Shown here: in pieces, positions 63,271-64,000 of the stretch
Numbering within the stretch: the stretch's first letter is position 1
Layout of the letters: every line of letters begins with the position of its first letter
DNA from: Melioribacteraceae bacterium
GTDB taxonomy: Bacteria; Bacteroidota; Ignavibacteria; Ignavibacteriales; Melioribacteraceae
Assembly (NCBI GenBank): GCA_027030245.1
Contig: JALVFE010000032.1
Coordinates: 124,001-188,000, forward strand
Reading direction: 5' to 3'
Length of the DNA stretch: 64,000 nucleotides
Program-made: the position numbers and the translations under genes
The notes under the pieces: model-generated
What the model was told of the DNA's origin: nothing
The model's database searches: none
What the model saw: the letters and a program-made list of their open reading frames with translations, nothing else

Positions 63271-64000
63271 TTATGTTTTCTTTTTTCTTCTGGGAGTATC
63301 GATAGATGAATTAAACTTGACTAACTTTTCCCAAACAATTGCTCCATTGTCGTCGCAGAATTGCTTTCCAAATTCAATTGTAAATTTATTGATACGTTTT
63401 GAATAAGATTTCATAAAGTCATCATTTCTTTCTTTGGCTTTATGCCCTAAAGGTTCTATTATTTCGGTATAGAGATTTGGGTTTCCGGAAATAAATTCCC
63501 AGAAACGTTGCCCGCAATATTTGAAATAGTCACCCTTATCCGGATTGTTATCGCGTCCATAGCAACAACCATTAACGCAAACTATAGAAAGTTTCGAATT
63601 ACTTGTTCTGAGTGTCTTTTGTGCTGTTTTGAAATCGGCCCTCATTTTTGAAATTTGACTACTGTTTCCCCAATTTGGGCCGGATTTGATATTGACAATA
63701 TATCTATGTCCATCTTTATCGAATTCTAAGTCAATACCTTTAATCCCGGATTTCCAACCACCATAAACTTTTTGGTTTATAAAAATAGCTAATCCTTCAA
63801 GCCAAGCACCAAATATAGTTTCTTCGTTGGAGGATAAATACGCATCAACCAACCCTCTGACAATTTGTTCGGCTGTCATAAAATATTTTGCTTTAAATAA
63901 ATATGGATTCTTCCTTCTCAACACTTGATCCAATCTCAACGAGTCCAAACTTAATATTCTCTTTTCATGAAAGATACCGATGTTTTCCTCTACATATTTT
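63271..64000 (-). CDS. PmeII-type type II restriction endonuclease (5' end beyond window)
   Basis: Open on the minus strand from 63271 to the window edge, at least 243 residues, with the frame continuing upstream (KYVEENIGIFHEKRILSLDS) before a non-conserved TTG at 63948. The core matches the PmeII family: RRKNPYLFKAKYF, LSSNEETIFGAWLEGLAIF, GIKGIDLEF with catalytic Asp and Glu, YIVNIKSGPNWGNSSQ carrying the lysine of the PD-(D/E)xK site, then VCVNGCCYGRD. It should cut an asymmetric or palindromic site protected by a methyltransferase encoded outside this window. The true start is not visible. Confidence 0.88.
   Translation of the reverse strand, partial: KYVEENIGIFHEKRILSLDSLRLDQVLRRKNPYLFKAKYFMTAEQIVRGLVDAYLSSNEETIFGAWLEGLAIFINQKVYGGWKSGIKGIDLEFDKDGHRYIVNIKSGPNWGNSSQISKMRADFKTAQKTLRTSNSKLSIVCVNGCCYGRDNNPDKGDYFKYCGQRFWEFISGNPNLYTEIIEPLGHKAKERNDDFMKSYSKRINKFTIEFGKQFCDDNGAIVWEKLVKFNSSIDTPRRKKKT

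Overview
The window looks like chromosome from a free-living, AT-rich Gram-negative bacterium of the Ignavibacteria/Chlorobi-Bacteroidetes side of the tree. Six secreted proteins end in the same C-terminal sorting domain (a YPNPFNP motif, then a YDLLG motif, then a KKM-I/V-LL ending), typical of type IX secretion (T9SS) cargo in Ignavibacteria. Lipoproteins, outer-membrane-type proteins, DUF5777 and DUF6090-like proteins and weak or absent Shine-Dalgarno sites fit that placement. It is inferred from these features only. There are no rRNA genes, CRISPR arrays or transposase genes. There is one tRNA, tRNA-Lys(CTT).

Layout. Positions 1-10.2 kb hold secreted proteins around an ECF-like sigma factor, a membrane anti-sigma factor with a periplasmic TPR domain, and a periplasmic TPR-CHAT (caspase-like) protein. 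Positions 10.3-15.1 kb are an extracytoplasmic redox operon: DUF2892, a monoheme T9SS protein, a Rieske protein, a truncated globin, a CX4CH protein, YceI and DUF5777. Four intergenic sites in the first 10.3 kb carry the same two-box promoter, TGTCACTTTT-N14-ACTA, with invariant spacing; they probably define the sigma factor's regulon and link the CHAT module to the redox operon.

Positions 15.3-18 kb carry a second sigma/anti-sigma/YbjQ cluster and an alpha/beta hydrolase. At 18.3-18.8 kb a DUF559 (Vsr-like) nuclease gene is tightly enclosed by two inward-facing palindromic repeats. A related repeat is inserted in frame in a T9SS sorting domain at 3.6 kb. Positions 18.9-21.8 kb carry a SIR2-like protein, a PadR regulator and two small proteins. 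Positions 21.8-29.7 kb hold a TPR protein, an M14 peptidase, prfA, an OmpA-like protein and a diheme cytochrome.

Positions 29.9-39.3 kb hold a propeller-type two-component system followed by three secreted proteins (C1q-like, S74 self-cleaving fibre, delta-60 repeat). Two of the three share an identically placed upstream element. Positions 34-48 kb are rich in mosaic REP-like hairpin repeats; one fragment lies inside the signal-peptide region of the C1q-like gene. Positions 39.4-55 kb carry an M14 peptidase, T9SS proteins, tRNA-Lys, DUF456, a BtuF-like lipoprotein, an M24 aminopeptidase and a D-lactate-dehydrogenase-type oxidase. Positions 55-61.4 kb are a complete minus-strand SUF iron-sulfur assembly operon (sufB-C-D-S, a DUF59 gene, a bacilliredoxin, an Rrf2 regulator) with a perfect palindrome at its promoter. 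The right edge holds a TlpA-like thioredoxin and the 3' part of a PmeII-type restriction endonuclease that runs off the window.
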